NCBI GenBank assembly: GCA_963971305.1 | Contig: OZ020314.1 | Location: forward strand, 2,666,001-2,730,000 | DNA length: 64,000 nt | Source: Arcuatula senhousia | Lineage: Eukaryota; Mollusca; Bivalvia; Mytilida; Mytilidae | Reading direction: 5' to 3' | In this document: positions 35,299 to 46,948 of the stretch, piece by piece | How the letters are laid out: each line of letters begins with the position of its first letter | Numbering within the stretch: the first letter of the stretch is position 1 | Made by a program: the position numbers and the translations under genes | The notes under the pieces: model-generated | Told to the model about the DNA's origin: nothing | The model's database searches: none | Seen by the model: only the letters and a program-made list of their open reading frames with translations

Positions 35299-36470
35299 TA
35301 AAGTTTTCATTTAAGACCTGTATTTTTTTAAATATTTTAGTAGTATAATATTGTTATTCTGATAGCGAAAAATAAATATATCAAGTGTCCATTGCTTAAT
35401 GCTAAAATGTATTGTTTATTCTTATTTGTTCATATTGATACATCAAAGATGTAAACCGCATTTTTTTTCAGTGACAACAATTCCACTGCTTCGTCACATA
35501 TATTAAATTGTTTATAATTTCTATTTTGTACTTAATAATATTTTACTTAATAAAATTTTATTTTGATTACTTTTGCCTTGTATTTTTTATAGCTATCACT
35601 TTGCTGTTTTATTCATGTTTTTGCCTTACTAAGAGAAGAGCTGTTGCTAACTTAAACCATCGGCTCATTTAGCGCTAGAAAAATCTTTATTGAGTTGTAG
35701 TTGTCAGATGACCCTTTTAAGGGGTTATGCTCCTTTTCAGTGATCAAGGCGTTTTTTCATGTTTTGCCCAGAGAATGAAAACCATTGCAGATACAGAAAT
35801 TATGTTGCCTGCATAGGAGTCGTGGCTCTTTAAATGTAAAAAAAGTATTATTTCATTTTTTGCTCATAAAATAAAATGTGTTGCTGTTAAAGAAAAGTCT
35901 GACCTTGCTTAAAGCTTCAGCTCAATACGCTCTACAAAGTCTCTACTGAGTCAAAGTCAGACGATCTCTTGATTGAATTTTAACTAATTAGTGATTACTC
36001 TATAGGAAATGGTGGGTGAATTAGGCTTTTTGTTAGCTCACCTGACCCAAAGGGCCATTAGATCTATTGCCATCCCTTTGCATCCGTCGTCGTCTGTTGT
36101 TGTCGATAACATTCCTTAAGAAATCTGAAACTACTGCACACATCATGAATAGGACGCATTCTATCAAGATTACAAAAATGTGTGTCGGTGACTACCGACC
36201 GAAAAAAAAACATGGCCACCGTTCCTAAAAATAGAACAAGGGGGTCATACCCCAATTTTTGGTTTATTAATTGAAAAGTAAAATAGTTGGAGAAAATCTG
36301 AAGAAAATTCACACTTCAGCTTGACAAGTTTTACAAAATAAACTATGGGTTGTAGTTTTCAGATAACCCCTTAAAGGGGCTATGACCCTTTACATGTTTT
36401 TTTTATGTTTTTTTATGTTGGCCTCAATATATGGAGACTATTGCAAATAGAGAATAGCAATTGCATTCTG
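35299..36470. repeat. AT-rich DNA followed by remnants of AGCTCACCTGA-type elements
   Basis: 35299-35620 shows no feature. 35630-36030 holds interior units (AGAGAAGAGCTGTTGCTAAC, GTTGTCAGATGACCC). A fresh left end AGCTCACCTGACCCAAAGGG starts at 36035 and runs into the Penelope-like element at 36474; its interior seems to resume at about 39045-39260. Confidence 0.55.
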
Positions 36471-36473
36471 AAA

Positions 36474-38570
36474 GAAGCAGAGGTACTAAACGCACATTCG
36501 AATGTCATAGTCCAAAAAAGCAGAGACAAAACCAGTCAACACAAGCAAGGACAGGACGAAAAAAAAAGACAACGTTAATCACGGATACACAAAGACTACT
36601 GAATATCAATTAAGCACGCTAACTCTAGTCGTAATGAGAGGTGCTCTGGAGCAGTAAGCGTTTCCTGCCTGCTACAGCACACCCGTCGTTCTGCCAATTT
36701 TCAATTCAGTGTGTCAAACAAAATCTATGACAAACCAACATCTGCATTCAACTGAGAGTTGAAAATCCCATATTTGTCTATGAGTTAATGATGTATACCG
36801 TAAAATTACGACGGCAATCGAGGAGCAACAAAACCTCGTGATAACAATATTTTGTGTCAAACGTGACGCTCTGCTAGGGAAATCGATGTTGTAATTCCCG
36901 CAAGCTCTGGAATAACGAATCAATTGTGATACGTAAACTCCATCAACTGGTGCGGACAGAATGTTGCTACACCACTGACAATTGGAAAGTTGAATCATCA
37001 CGTTTGTCATAGAGCTTTGTTGAAATTTTTCCTTGCGAGTCTATTTTAAGATGAAGATCTAAATATAAAGCAGACTTTTTAGAATATATTGTGTGTTTCA
37101 TCTCAAGTTCCTGAGGTCATATGCGATGCAGAAAGTCACCAAATCGAGAATTGCTCAGTGAAAGGATATCATCAACATAACGGAAAGTGAGGTTGAAAGA
37201 GAAACCCAGTCTACGATTTTTTTGTCTAGAACAGATTGTAAGATTTCTGCTTCATATGAATGAGGAAACAAATCAACAAGCATTGGTGAACAATTTGTGC
37301 CCATTTTAATCCCTATTGTTTGCTGAAAAACACATCAACAAAACTAAACAAATATGTCGTCGATAAGAAAATTGAGCATGTCGATTTTTTGGTCTTTTGT
37401 TTATTTGTTAAAAAAAAATAAAAAATCACAGTGAAAGACAGCCTGAAGTCTTCAACATGACCAGAGGTCGCTGCTCGCAGTCTTGCATTGGCCCAAGACT
37501 AAGAATACAATACAAAAGATTCAAACAAATCCCTAAATTATCAACGAAAGACCCATCCTGGACATAGAACAATAAAAAGATAGGGACAAACAAAAGCTTT
37601 GACAAGGATTCCTGGCTTAGGACAGGTACATATAAAATGTGGAGGGGTTATACTAGAATTTTGGGCCCAACCTTTCACCTATTGTTAATGACAAAGATAA
37701 TACACTAAAGATCAAATCACCAAGAAAGAGAGTGTTGGTCAGATGTTATCGACTTGTTAAGAGATATGAGACGTATTTTCCCTTTACCTTTGTTTATAAG
37801 CCGGACGTCGGGTAAAACAAGCCCTAGATATCCAATAAGTTGTGAAAAATACTGGTTGCTGGTGAGGTGGTAGATATTTGTACCTGCGTTTTCTATCCTT
37901 TTTGAAAAAAAACTGTGTTTAATTAGTTGTGCAAATCGTTATTTCAGTTGTTCATGTGGAATAGAAATGTAAAGTGTGGACACATCGAAAGTTTTGATGC
38001 TGTTACAAGATGAAATTAATTAAGAGCTAAACATCTCCACGAGTTGTTTTGAGTTCTTTGGGTCCACATTTAATTGACACCATTTCTAGAATAACAACAA
38101 TCGCAATATTTCTGGAACCCGGATTTAATTGTCATAGGTATTGAAGTCAACAGAACTGAAAGAGGTTTAGCGGTACATTTGGATGACCTTGCAATGAAGC
38201 GCTGTTTGTGTGGATTTTTATGATTTTTATATAATTTATGAATCCAATACAGGAATGGAATGTCATAATTGTTGGCACAAACAAAAAGGCCGATAGAGGA
38301 AATGATGGATTTGTGATTGTCAATAATTTCCTCCTTAGAGAGTGTTGTAAATGTGTAGACGTTGCTACTGCTAGTACAACCATCCCCTGATTCAGCTGTC
38401 AAACAGTCAATATAGTGATTCTTGCACACACATATGATGTTATTTGGTGCTTTATCTGCAGGTACAATAACATACTTGTCATGTAAGGTGGACAATGGTT
38501 TGGCAAAATCAGCGTTTCTGATAATGAATGTTGCCTTAGTGGTCATTCAGCCTTTCAAAGAAATATAAAC
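36474..38570 (-). pseudogene. decayed Penelope-like retroelement reverse transcriptase
   Basis: Read on the minus strand. 38546-38070 is open for 158 codons with KYVIVPADKAPNNIICVCKN, YTFTTLSKEEIIDNH, PFLYWIHKLYKN and KPLSVLLTSI, typical of the N-terminal part of Penelope-like reverse transcriptases. IKTFDVSTLYISIPHEQLK follows after stops near 38000. The catalytic box RYVDDILSLSN is at about 37150-37182 (YVDD at 37168-37179), and VYVSQLIRYSRACGNYN lies near 36900. Several stops and frameshifts, plus a foreign block at about 37400-37850, show it is dead. The 3' tail (36474-36660) matches fragments at 14365, 17675, 42765 and 52616. No GIY-YIG endonuclease part is recognisable. Confidence 0.8.
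37400..37850. repeat. repeat block interrupting the reverse transcriptase
   Basis: Interrupts the frame between the palm pieces. 37430-37720 matches the repeat at 25540-25890 (CTTCAACATGACCAGAGGTC, GGGGTTATACTAG, CCTATTGTTAA). Exact edges not defined. Confidence 0.5.
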
Positions 38571-38574
38571 TACA

Positions 38575-38970
38575 ACAAAGTTCCAGACAATTAAAGTTTC
38601 ACCTGGTGCACATTTCATTTATTCATGACTCATCAGAGGCGCTCCACCAAAAAAGTTGAAAATGCCAAACACTACATGATTATGAAGAGGGACCAAACTT
38701 TACTAAGACCAACCTATGTCTCTGGTAGAAAAAAACCTTAGGGTTATGACAATTTAAAACTTTAAGCGCATAATTTATAGCTAATATGTTCGTCAACACA
38801 AAAGTGTTGATTGCGGAGCGGGCTTACCCATGAGAATTAAAACTCCACCAGCAGCGCTAACCATCATGGATGTTAGAAATTTATTCAAGAATCATAAGAG
38901 GCACTCTACCAAAAGTTGGAAATGCCAAGCTCTATACAATTATGAAGAGCATAGAAAAATAATACCAAAC
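38575..38970 (-). mobile_element. GCGCCTCTGATGAGTC repeat, dimer
   Basis: On the minus strand, two partial monomers: one with TTTTGGTGGAGCGCCTCTGA at 38632-38655, the other with TTTTGGTAGAGTGCCTCTTA near 38893-38915. The spacer contains AACACTTTTGTGTTGACGAA, as in the gene A insertion. It abuts the 5' side of the Penelope-like element. Confidence 0.7.
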
Positions 38971-39044
38971 ATGTCGAAAAAAACACCAAACTATGCTTTT
39001 GGTTCTTTTGAAAACTTCAGCAAAATTAGCTTTTCAAACGTCTA

Positions 39045-42000
39045 GATGGGAAAGTCTTCAGATGACTTCTTATTGGGGTTATGACCCTCTAAAGGTCAAA
39101 AAGCGTTGCTCTTAAAAATAAAAGCAATTGCAGATAGAGAATAGCTGTTGCTTGCTCTAACCTTCAATAAATTTAGCTCTCCAAAATACCCAATATGCTG
39201 AAACTGTTAGATGACCCTACATAAAATTTAAAGTCCATTGAACAATACCTTTAAAAGATTTAATAAGACAATATTTTGTGTTGTTGAAATGTTTGGCTTA
39301 ATGATTATAATTTTGGTTTTGAAATGGTACATAAAGTTAAAGTTGTTTTGACAATATAATAATAATAAGTAAGATCAAGTAACAGTTAATTCTAACCAAA
39401 TAACCGAGCTTTTTTGTTTGTTTTAGATATGTTTTTCCCCACTAATTGATTAATTGTCAAGCCTGAGAAGCAGAGCTAGACATAGATGTAAATTAACATG
39501 CTTAACCAGTCAGGGTCATTACTTAAATGAGCGATTTTTAAATCACTTATTCAACTAGCATTCCAAAATATATTATCTAACCGTCATTTGAATTTAAGCT
39601 GCGATATCAAATTTTACATCAGTTTTTTTAACATTTCACAAGAATTAAAAGATGTAATCTATATATTCCTATAACATTTAAAATGTTAACAGATTTTCTT
39701 CATAATCTCTTGACTATTAACTTTATATTTGAAGTCATGAATATATAGCTATGTACGTTTTCAAACCTATCTTAACAGTTATGTTTGAAATCTGGTGAAC
39801 AATTTGTTTCTCAAACAATTTCTTGTGAATTTTATTAAAGTTTAATATAAACGTTCATATAATTCAAGCTCAAATATTAGATTTACATATATTTCTTGAA
39901 CATTACACAAGAAATAAGCAGATGTGATCTATATCATGTATATATTCCTATACAAACATATTTTCTTCATAATCTCTTGACTATTTACATTGTATTTGAA
40001 GTCATGGCTATATAAATTGTTAAGTTTTCAACTTATCTTAACATTTATGTTTAAAATCTGGTAAAAAGAAGTTTAATAAATTTACAAGAAATTGTTGTAA
40101 TAATTTCAGTTCAAATATAACATTTATTGTACAATTTTTATATACGACATTTTGTTAATACATATTCTTGTAAAGAGCTACATTTTGTTATTAATGATAT
40201 GTACATCTTTATTTTAAATGCCCCCAAAAATATTTGAGTATTTTGCAAATCGGTAATTTAACAATACGTTATGTATGTGCTTCAATCAATATGCGTAGCC
40301 GTGGAATTTTGTTGACATGAAGTAGACGAATATTTTTGTTGTTACTAAACTATTTATTTCAATATTTCAACACTATGACATATGCTTTTAATAATTCATT
40401 ACAGCAGTGAACATTCGCCTGATTTTTACTTGGGGCTAAAACGTTTTTTTTTTGCTGTAGAATGTTTATAATTCATTCGATTTAAAAAAAAATTATTTTT
40501 TTATTTGATTAAATTCCTAATTAAAATCCTCTGTTAACTTACCATGTCAATGGCCTTGGTATATGTTGCATAGTTTCAAAAGACGAACCACGCCCAAAAT
40601 ATCAATTGTTTTATTCTTGGTCCGATTTTGTAAATCTTATTCATTGGAGTCCTTGTGGAAATCCATGTCTACATTTTTCAATTAGATTTGCAATATTTCT
40701 TTCCGTTTTCTAGTAATTAGGGGTCAAAGGGACAAGAAACGCCCTTTTATAGTTTGTTGACGCAAACGATTTGACCCAAGTTTAGTTGTAGTGAGTCAGC
40801 CAAATGTTATGAAGTTTTAATATGATGATTATATCTGCAAAAGGAGGCTTCTTAATGCGTTTGGGGTTTATGGACCTTAATTACTATAAAAGGAAAGAAG
40901 TAAGGGGTCAAAGGGCCAAAAATGTCAAGTCATCGACATAAGCTCCAGTCTGGCAAGTTTTGGCCTGTACAATATGTTCAATCCTGAGATTATGTAAATA
41001 AAGGTAATAACAAAACTACCGAACTTGAATAATCAATCTCATAGTTAACGATAACGTAACCTTTATGAAATATTTGAAATTACCTTTGAAGTTCGTCAAT
41101 TCAACAATCATTGATTATAGCCTTTACCTTTGGGTATTTTGGGTTCTTTATACAAGTGTAACTTTTAATGTGTATTTACATTTGTAAAAGCATGGACCTA
41201 AGCAAATTTTTAATGAAACGCGGTAGCGCTTCTTGTTGCAAATGTGCGCAAAGGTCCACGCTTTTACACACCAATAAAATTGATAAAATATTGAACTCAA
41301 TGCATATAATTACATTCCGATAAAATTTATTAAATGTACGCACAGAAAATTGCACGAAATGCATGGTTTATCTTTTATAAAATTACTCTGCGCAAATCTT
41401 TGTTAAGGTACGACGTGCTAGTGAGTTTTATCAAAAAAAATAAGACTGCATTATTGAACAATCGAAATTGTGGTTATAAATTATAATGTAATGTTAGTCT
41501 GTTGCATATAACGACATTCTTGAACGGTAAAGTGAAAGTACTTGGAACTTTGTAAGTGATATGGTATACTTTTATTTGCTATATTATCGGTCAATGAAAA
41601 TTGGCGAAAAATAGTACACACATATATGGAATTACTATTTTAATATTATGTAAATTTAAGTTTTATAATTGAAAACGGTGAAAATTAGTGTACTCAAAAT
41701 AGAGAACTGGAGTTACTTCGTGAAAGTAGGTGACCGCGAAAATTCGTTCACAATATTTAAAAATTAATCGTTGATCGTTACGTCACAGTATCTTTTCGTT
41801 CTGGTGAATTACAAGGTAACCATTATCAAAACTAAAATAATTGTAAGTAAAAGTTTATATAAAGAATAACGTCCAAATAATCCATGCAAATAAAACGAAC
41901 ATTGAAAAGAAGACCAAATTCTTTCGTACTATGTTAAATGTTACAAAACGTACTGATTCACATATCCCTTTAAATAGTGTTCAATAGCTTTTTGTGTAAG

Positions 42001-42230
42001 AACCATTTGAAATCATTACCGTAGATAGGATTTAAACTTAACTATAATATAGAATGTTTTTTAAACTCGGACAAATTACGATCGGCCATATTTGAATTTA
42101 ATTGTGACATATTTTGAAGGATTGTTAATGAACAGCCAGGCGAAAAAGGTATAGTATAAGTCATCAATCCCTTTTAAAAAAAATTATATTTATAAACACT
42201 ATTGTACGGAAGCTGGTCATTAATGCATGG
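39045..42230. other. 3.2-kb stretch, mostly featureless AT-rich DNA
   Basis: 39045-39260 is a remnant of the AGCTCACCTGA-type interior (GTCTTCAGATGACTTCTTAT). 39550-40080 holds two diverged copies of a segment with ACAAGAAWTAARMAGATGTR and TTCTTCATAATCTCTTGACT about 255 bases apart. 40680-40930 has AGGGGTCAAAGG units. No gene supported. Confidence 0.45.
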
Positions 42231-42233
42231 GGG

Positions 42234-42656
42234 TTCTGGGTGGCCGAGTGGTCTAAGGCGCTGGTTTGAATACCACGATATTGCAATTGATCACTAGTCG
42301 ATCACCTCTCAGCTGGTGATCGAGTCCCGTTTGTATTTAACAAAGAAGGGACTTCCCCAACTGTAAAAGAAGAAGAAGAAGAAAAAAATGTTTTATTAAC
42401 CAAAAGCATGGTCCCACAAGGGGCATGATACAGAGCAATTAACACAATGTAATAACAATTAAATTATAAAAGTTACAAAGGAAGTATAATTATTATCACC
42501 TATATAATATCACTGTATGTGATTAGGTTTGTCAGCTACCTGCCGAATGTCGATGGTTTCCTCCGGGTACTCCGCGTTCCTCCACCATTAAAACTGACCG
42601 CCCTACATGGCCAATGTGCGTCGATTAAGGGCGTTAAACGCCAACACACACACACA
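42234..42656 (+). mobile_element. tRNA-headed SINE, interrupted
   Basis: The head TTCTGGGTGGCCGAGTGGTC plus TAAGGCGCTGG is a Leu/Ser-type tRNA A-box region, and GGTGATCGAGTCCCG at 42315-42329 is a B-box-like match. After a GAAGAAGAAG tract and about 170 bases of unrelated AT-rich DNA, the body resumes at 42530 with CCGAATGTCGATGGTTTCCT and CCGGGTACTCCGCGTTCCTC, resembling the conserved body of MetaSINE-type elements (from memory). It ends GGGCGTTAAACGCCAACACA plus a CA run. Confidence 0.65.
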
Positions 42657-42764
42657 TTGATGCATGTCGTACTAATTGATACTGTTTTCTGATTTCGCTC
42701 TATTCGCGGTAAATATAGTCCTTGAAAAAAGTGCACACGATTATTCAATTATTGTATGTAAGTT

Positions 42765-43235
42765 AAAGAAGCAGAAGTACCAATAGGATATCCGAATGTC
42801 AAAAGTCCAAAAGGGCAGAGACAAAACTAGTAAACACCAACAAGAACGGGACAAAACCAGACAACATGTAAAATATGGAAACACAATAAAGACTTAATAT
42901 CAATCAACAAAGCGAACTCGAATCGAAACGAGAGTGAACACAGGTGCTCCGGAAGAGTAAGCAGTTCCTGATTGCTATAGCACACCCGTCGCGTTGCCAA
43001 CAGTCAATGCTGTTTGTCAAATCCGGTAAATGGAGAAAAAACAAAACCATATGACAAACCATAATCTGCACTCATCTGAGAGATCAAAATCCTATATTTG
43101 TCTAAAAGTGCATGATGTTTGCCGTAAAATTTCTTAATAAGTGAAAACAGCAACCGAGAGCAACATAACCCTGTGTGAGCAAATTTTGTGTCAGACGTGA
43201 CGCTCTGCTAAGGAAATTGATGTAAGTTCCGATAA
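42765..43235 (-). mobile_element. 5'-truncated Penelope-like element
   Basis: The 3' tail (AGAAGCAGAAGTACCAATAG, GGGCAGAGACAAAAC, GCTCCGGAAGAGTAAGC) continues into the C-terminal coding end, recognisable by alignment with 52616-52975 (CATCTGAGAGATCAAAATCC, GCCGTAAAATTTCTTAATAA). About 470 bases remain. Confidence 0.65.
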
Positions 43236-44743
43236 GTTTGATCAGTGAAAAGCGTGAATATTAATATTGATATACGCATAATAGACAACTGGGTTGAATT
43301 CGTAAAAGTAAGTCACCGAAAACAATAATACACTCAAATTAGTGAAGGTAAACATTTATATGAATGAAACTTTAAAACACAACTCGTGATACGATAAGAT
43401 ATACATGGAGTACTTAATGCTACCCTATAATCGTATATATTGTTAAAATGTACTGACAATCATTGACGTTGCTTTTCTTAAGTACACATTTTGAATAGAA
43501 GATCCAATCGTTTATTACGAAGTTTTAAATTTGAAAATGTACTGATTCATAAAAATCCATTTTAATAAATTGCCAATAGCTTTTTGTGTAAAAACCATTT
43601 TAAATCATTATCCGTAGACAAAATTTAAACATTGCGAAAATATGAAATGTTTTAACGTCATTAACAAATTAAATTTAAAGTTTCAATGGTTTAATGTTAA
43701 CAAATATAACAAATAGAAAGTCAGATCAAAATACGATCGGTCATACTTAATTTAAATGTTATGGTAACATATATTGAACGAATATTATGAAAGTAGAGGA
43801 GAGAAATTTGTTCATAATAAATTAAGAAATATATGTTCCACAATTATATTTATATACACAGCGTGTATACAACGACATAATATATAAACTTAAACGGCGA
43901 ATTCATGGCCACCAGACGGTAAAACGAGCGAAATGATGTTAATTTACCTGCAGCATGGAGATGAATGCGCAAGGGGTCTGTTATTTGAGTCAGTTCTATG
44001 ACTGTTCAGATTGAAAATTGCTCTTAAAAGTCATTTATGTACAAAAAATAATTTGTTTTGGCCAAAACAAAAACTGCCTGTCAAAATTAATATTTTTAGC
44101 GGATGTGATGGTGCAAAAAGTAAAAAACTTTGTCAACGGGGTTATAGATAAATTGAAAAGACGATAGGAGAGGTAAAAGAAAAAAAACATATTAAAAAAC
44201 ATAATTTCTGAGTTTTTCACAGATAAGAACTTAGAAAAATGAAAATATCAGTATCATAATTGTTAATCTTGCACCCCAGAATTAATCTGGATACATTTTG
44301 AGATATTTGTTGACAATGAATTGCTTGAAAAGTATATTAGCTAGGCATGTGATATTGGGTATACAGAAACTTTTTGTGTTTATATCAAAAAGTAATTGAT
44401 TTCAGTGATGGTTCCGACAGGCAAAACATACTTTTAGTGGCCGCACTCGTTTTAATTATTCATATATTATGTTTATAAGTTATTAAGTTATGTTAAACAT
44501 TTAAGTTGCATGATTAAATCTCTGATCCATTCATTAAAATTGTCCCACTATACATACACACACTATTAGCGTTACAAGCGATATTTTGTCTATCTTATTA
44601 AACGTTGTGAGTTAAAATTTCCTCATATAATTACATGAAAGTTCGGACTATTTAAATACTTATCTTGAACTTTATTAGGCAGTTTATGATTATAAGTGTA
44701 TACACGTAATATACACGTGAATATGCCATCAATGGTGTAATTG
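43236..44743. other. AT-rich upstream region of gene B, no feature seen
   Basis: No splice-flanked open segment or clear repeat apart from a degenerate piece at 44330-44430 (TATTGGGTATACAGAAAC, GATGGTTCCGACAGGC) similar to ones at 21730 and 46920. The gene B promoter or leader exon may lie here but no element can be named. Confidence 0.4.
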
Positions 44744-44960
44744 TTAGCTCACCTGACAATGATAAAAATAGAACAAGCGAGGGACAAGACAATAGTTTTT
44801 GGCTTAAATTTTATAACTGAAATTATGGTTTTTTTTGGGGTTTTTTTAGGATAACACATGTTACAGCAGGAATAGGAAAACAGAATCAACAAAAGCAGCT
44901 GGATTGTTATTAGTCCATAGTGTTGACACCAACAAATACCCAGGGTCTCTGTTTTTAACA
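44744..44960. repeat. internally deleted AGCTCACCTGA element fragment
   Basis: Starts TTAGCTCACCTGA and jumps to ATAAAAATAGAACAAGCGAG and TTTTTGGCTTAAA, interior motifs of that family. It ends close to a TCTCTGTTTTTAACAG acceptor-like site at 44946-44961, just before the first coding exon of gene B. Confidence 0.5.
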
Positions 44961-44980
44961 GGATTGTTATCTGTACTGGC

Positions 44981-45806
44981 ATGGGCAAGTCCCAATCCAA
45001 GACGGCTAGGGAAAGCAAGAAAAAGTCCCAATATGTAGTCACTACTGTTGCCACCAGCAGTTGTCCACCTGTTGTCAGTAGACAAAGTGGTGCCACCAGC
45101 ACACCTCAATTTTCAGCCACCGCCAGTGTTGCCACCGGCAGTTCTCCATCTGTAGACACTATACAAAGTGTTGCCATCAGAACACCTCAAACTTCAGCCA
45201 CCACTAGTGTTGCCACCAGCAGTTCTCCATCTGTAGTCACTAGACAAAGTGTTGCATCCAGCACTCTTCCAACTTCAGCCAGTAGGGTTGCCACCAGCAG
45301 TCACCCACCTGCAGTCACTAGTGTTGCCATCAGCAGTGCTCATACAGTCCCCAGAGTTTACACCAGCACTCTCCCACCAGCAGTCTCTAATGTTACCACC
45401 AGCAGTTCTCCATCTGTTATCACTATACAAAGTGTTGCTACCAGCACACTTCCAACTTCAGCCACCACTAGTGTTGCCACCAGCAGTTCTCCATCTGTAG
45501 TCACTATACAAAGTGTTGCTACCAGCACACCTCCAACTTCAGCCACCACTAGTGTTGCCAACAGCAAATCTCCATCTGTAGTCACTAGACAAAGTGTTGC
45601 CTCCGGCACTCTTCCAACTTCAGCCACTAGGGTTGCCACCAGCAGCTCCCCTTCTGTAGTCACTAGTGTTGCCACCAGCAGTCCTCCATCTACAGTCACT
45701 AGTGTTGCCACCAGCACTCCCCCACCTGCAGTCTCTAATGTTGCCATCAGTAGCTCTCAAACCACTAGTGTTGGAACTGACACATCAGGTACTATAACAA
45801 ATGTCT
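44981..45806 (+). CDS. gene B exon 1: N-myristoylation-type start and Ser/Thr/Pro repeats
   Basis: A TTTTTAACAG acceptor-like site lies 20 bases before the ATG, so the exon probably begins at 44962 with a short leader. The start reads MGKSQSKTARESKKKS: Gly2, Ser6 and Lys7 fit the N-myristoylation consensus, and the basic cluster fits a second membrane-binding signal, as in Src-type anchors. About 255 residues follow in imperfect repeats of about 27 residues (VATSSSPSVVTRQSVASSTL plus PTSATTS), extremely rich in Ser, Thr, Val and Pro. No signal peptide, so the repeats should be cytosolic. It ends ATGTCT|GTAAGT, leaving one base, in phase with the HEPN exon. It replaces the transmembrane exon of gene A. 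Confidence 0.75.
45120..45760 (+). repeat. coding repeat of about 81 bp (Ser/Thr-rich)
   Basis: Imperfect units with CACTAGTGTTGCCACCAGCA, GTTCTCCATCTGTAGTCACT and AGACAAAGTGTTGC recur about eight times, all in frame. Some units are partly deleted, which gives uneven spacing. Confidence 0.8.
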
Positions 45807-46202
45807 GTAAGTCAAAGTCAATATTTTGTTTACATTGTAAAATATTTTCAAGCCAAGCAAAAAAGACGAACATTAACCATGTACAGCAAAAAGCACAATA
45901 TGCATAGTGTAAGATCAGAACAAAACAAAGTAATAACAAAGCGACTGGCAACTAATTAATACAAATGTTGTGAAAGATACTATGATATTCTATAATTGAT
46001 GATTAAAAAATCACATTGTCATATTGATAAAAAAATACAGCAACATAATCTCAGTATTAGACTAAATGATGTAAATCAATATATGAAAGATGATATGTTC
46101 CTCGGAACTGTAACCTGTATTTAATGTTATGTTGACTTGGAATTTCATGTTATTGTACCTTGAACAGTTATGCTGTCATACCATCTGATTTTCATTTTGT
46201 AG

Positions 46203-46406
46203 GTTCATTTGATCCAGTATCACCCGAGGAGACCAACTTTCTACGTTTTTACCTTCTATGTCAGAACTTGGCCACTGATTCTGTTCGTAGTTTCTTTGAT
46301 AGAAAGGTTACTCCAGTTGACCTTCATCATCATTTAAGGACCTATGAGAGTGATTTAAGAGGCAAATGGAGATGCTTCCCAGAACAACTAAAAGCCCTTT
46401 TCCCAG
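46203..46406 (+). CDS. gene B exon 2: N-terminal half of DZIP3-type HEPN domain
   Basis: A 204-base exon after CATTTTGTAG, donor CCCAG|GTAATG, entering with two bases and leaving with one. It encodes PVSPEETNFLRFYLLCQNLA, DSVRSFFDRKVTPVDLHHHL and WRCFPEQLKALFP. The residues conserved with gene A (NF..FYLLC..LATDSVR, then WRC.P.Q....LFP) are the family core. Joined to the next exon the last codon becomes Asp (LFPD). A transposon starts eight bases after the donor. Confidence 0.85.
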
Positions 46407-46414
46407 GTAATGTT

Positions 46415-46948
46415 TGTCTCGCCTGCGAGGCAGAGCGGGACATAGGTGTTACTTTACCGGCGGCGACGACGGCGGCGTTAACTTTTTGAAAAATTTTTAT
46501 GAGCACCTCCATATCTCAAGAACTATAGGTCCCGGGTTGATAAAACTTGGTATGGATATGCCAAAGTAGTAGCTTAGCACCATTGCATCCCCATCTTTTG
46601 ACCTTGACCTTAATTTTCCGGTTGAGTGACTTTGACAGTTTTCAATACAGATAATAGCAATGGAAAAGATTTGCGAGCACCTCCATATCTCAAGAACTAT
46701 AGGTCCTAGGTTGATGAAACTTTGTATGCATATGCGCCAGTAGTAGCTTAGCACAATTACATCCTCATCTTTTGACCTTGGCCTTGATTTTCCGGTTGAG
46801 TGACTTTGATTATTTTTATTGCATATATTTGCAATGTTTAAGTTCTATAAACATCTTTTGATCTCAGAAACTGAAAATCCATGTATTTTCAAAATATAGT
46901 GGAAGTAAGAAAGAATAATTGTTTCTGATGGTGCCGGCAGGCGAGACA
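46415..46948. mobile_element. TGTCTCGCCTGC-ended element
   Basis: TGTCTCGCCTGC (46415-46426) is exactly inverted as GCAGGCGAGACA (46937-46948). A CGGCGGCGACGACGGCGGCG tract follows the left end, and two internal units of 174 bases share GAGCACCTCCATATCTCAAG, AACTATAGGTCC and TTTTCCGGTTGAGTGACTTT. No coding capacity. Confidence 0.85.

Noticed and set aside
36714..37010. Stand-alone minus-strand 98-codon gene
   Set aside because: It is part of the decayed Penelope-like reverse transcriptase (YVSQLIRYSRACGNYN region), not a separate gene.
42234..42330. Functional tRNA-Leu or tRNA-Ser gene
   Set aside because: The A-box region is good, but the anticodon and acceptor stems do not pair and a SINE body follows downstream.
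45358..45747. Minus-strand 129-codon frame, Val- and Gly-rich
   Set aside because: Antisense shadow of the Ser/Thr repeat exon of gene B. The plus frame has a start, donor and matching phase.
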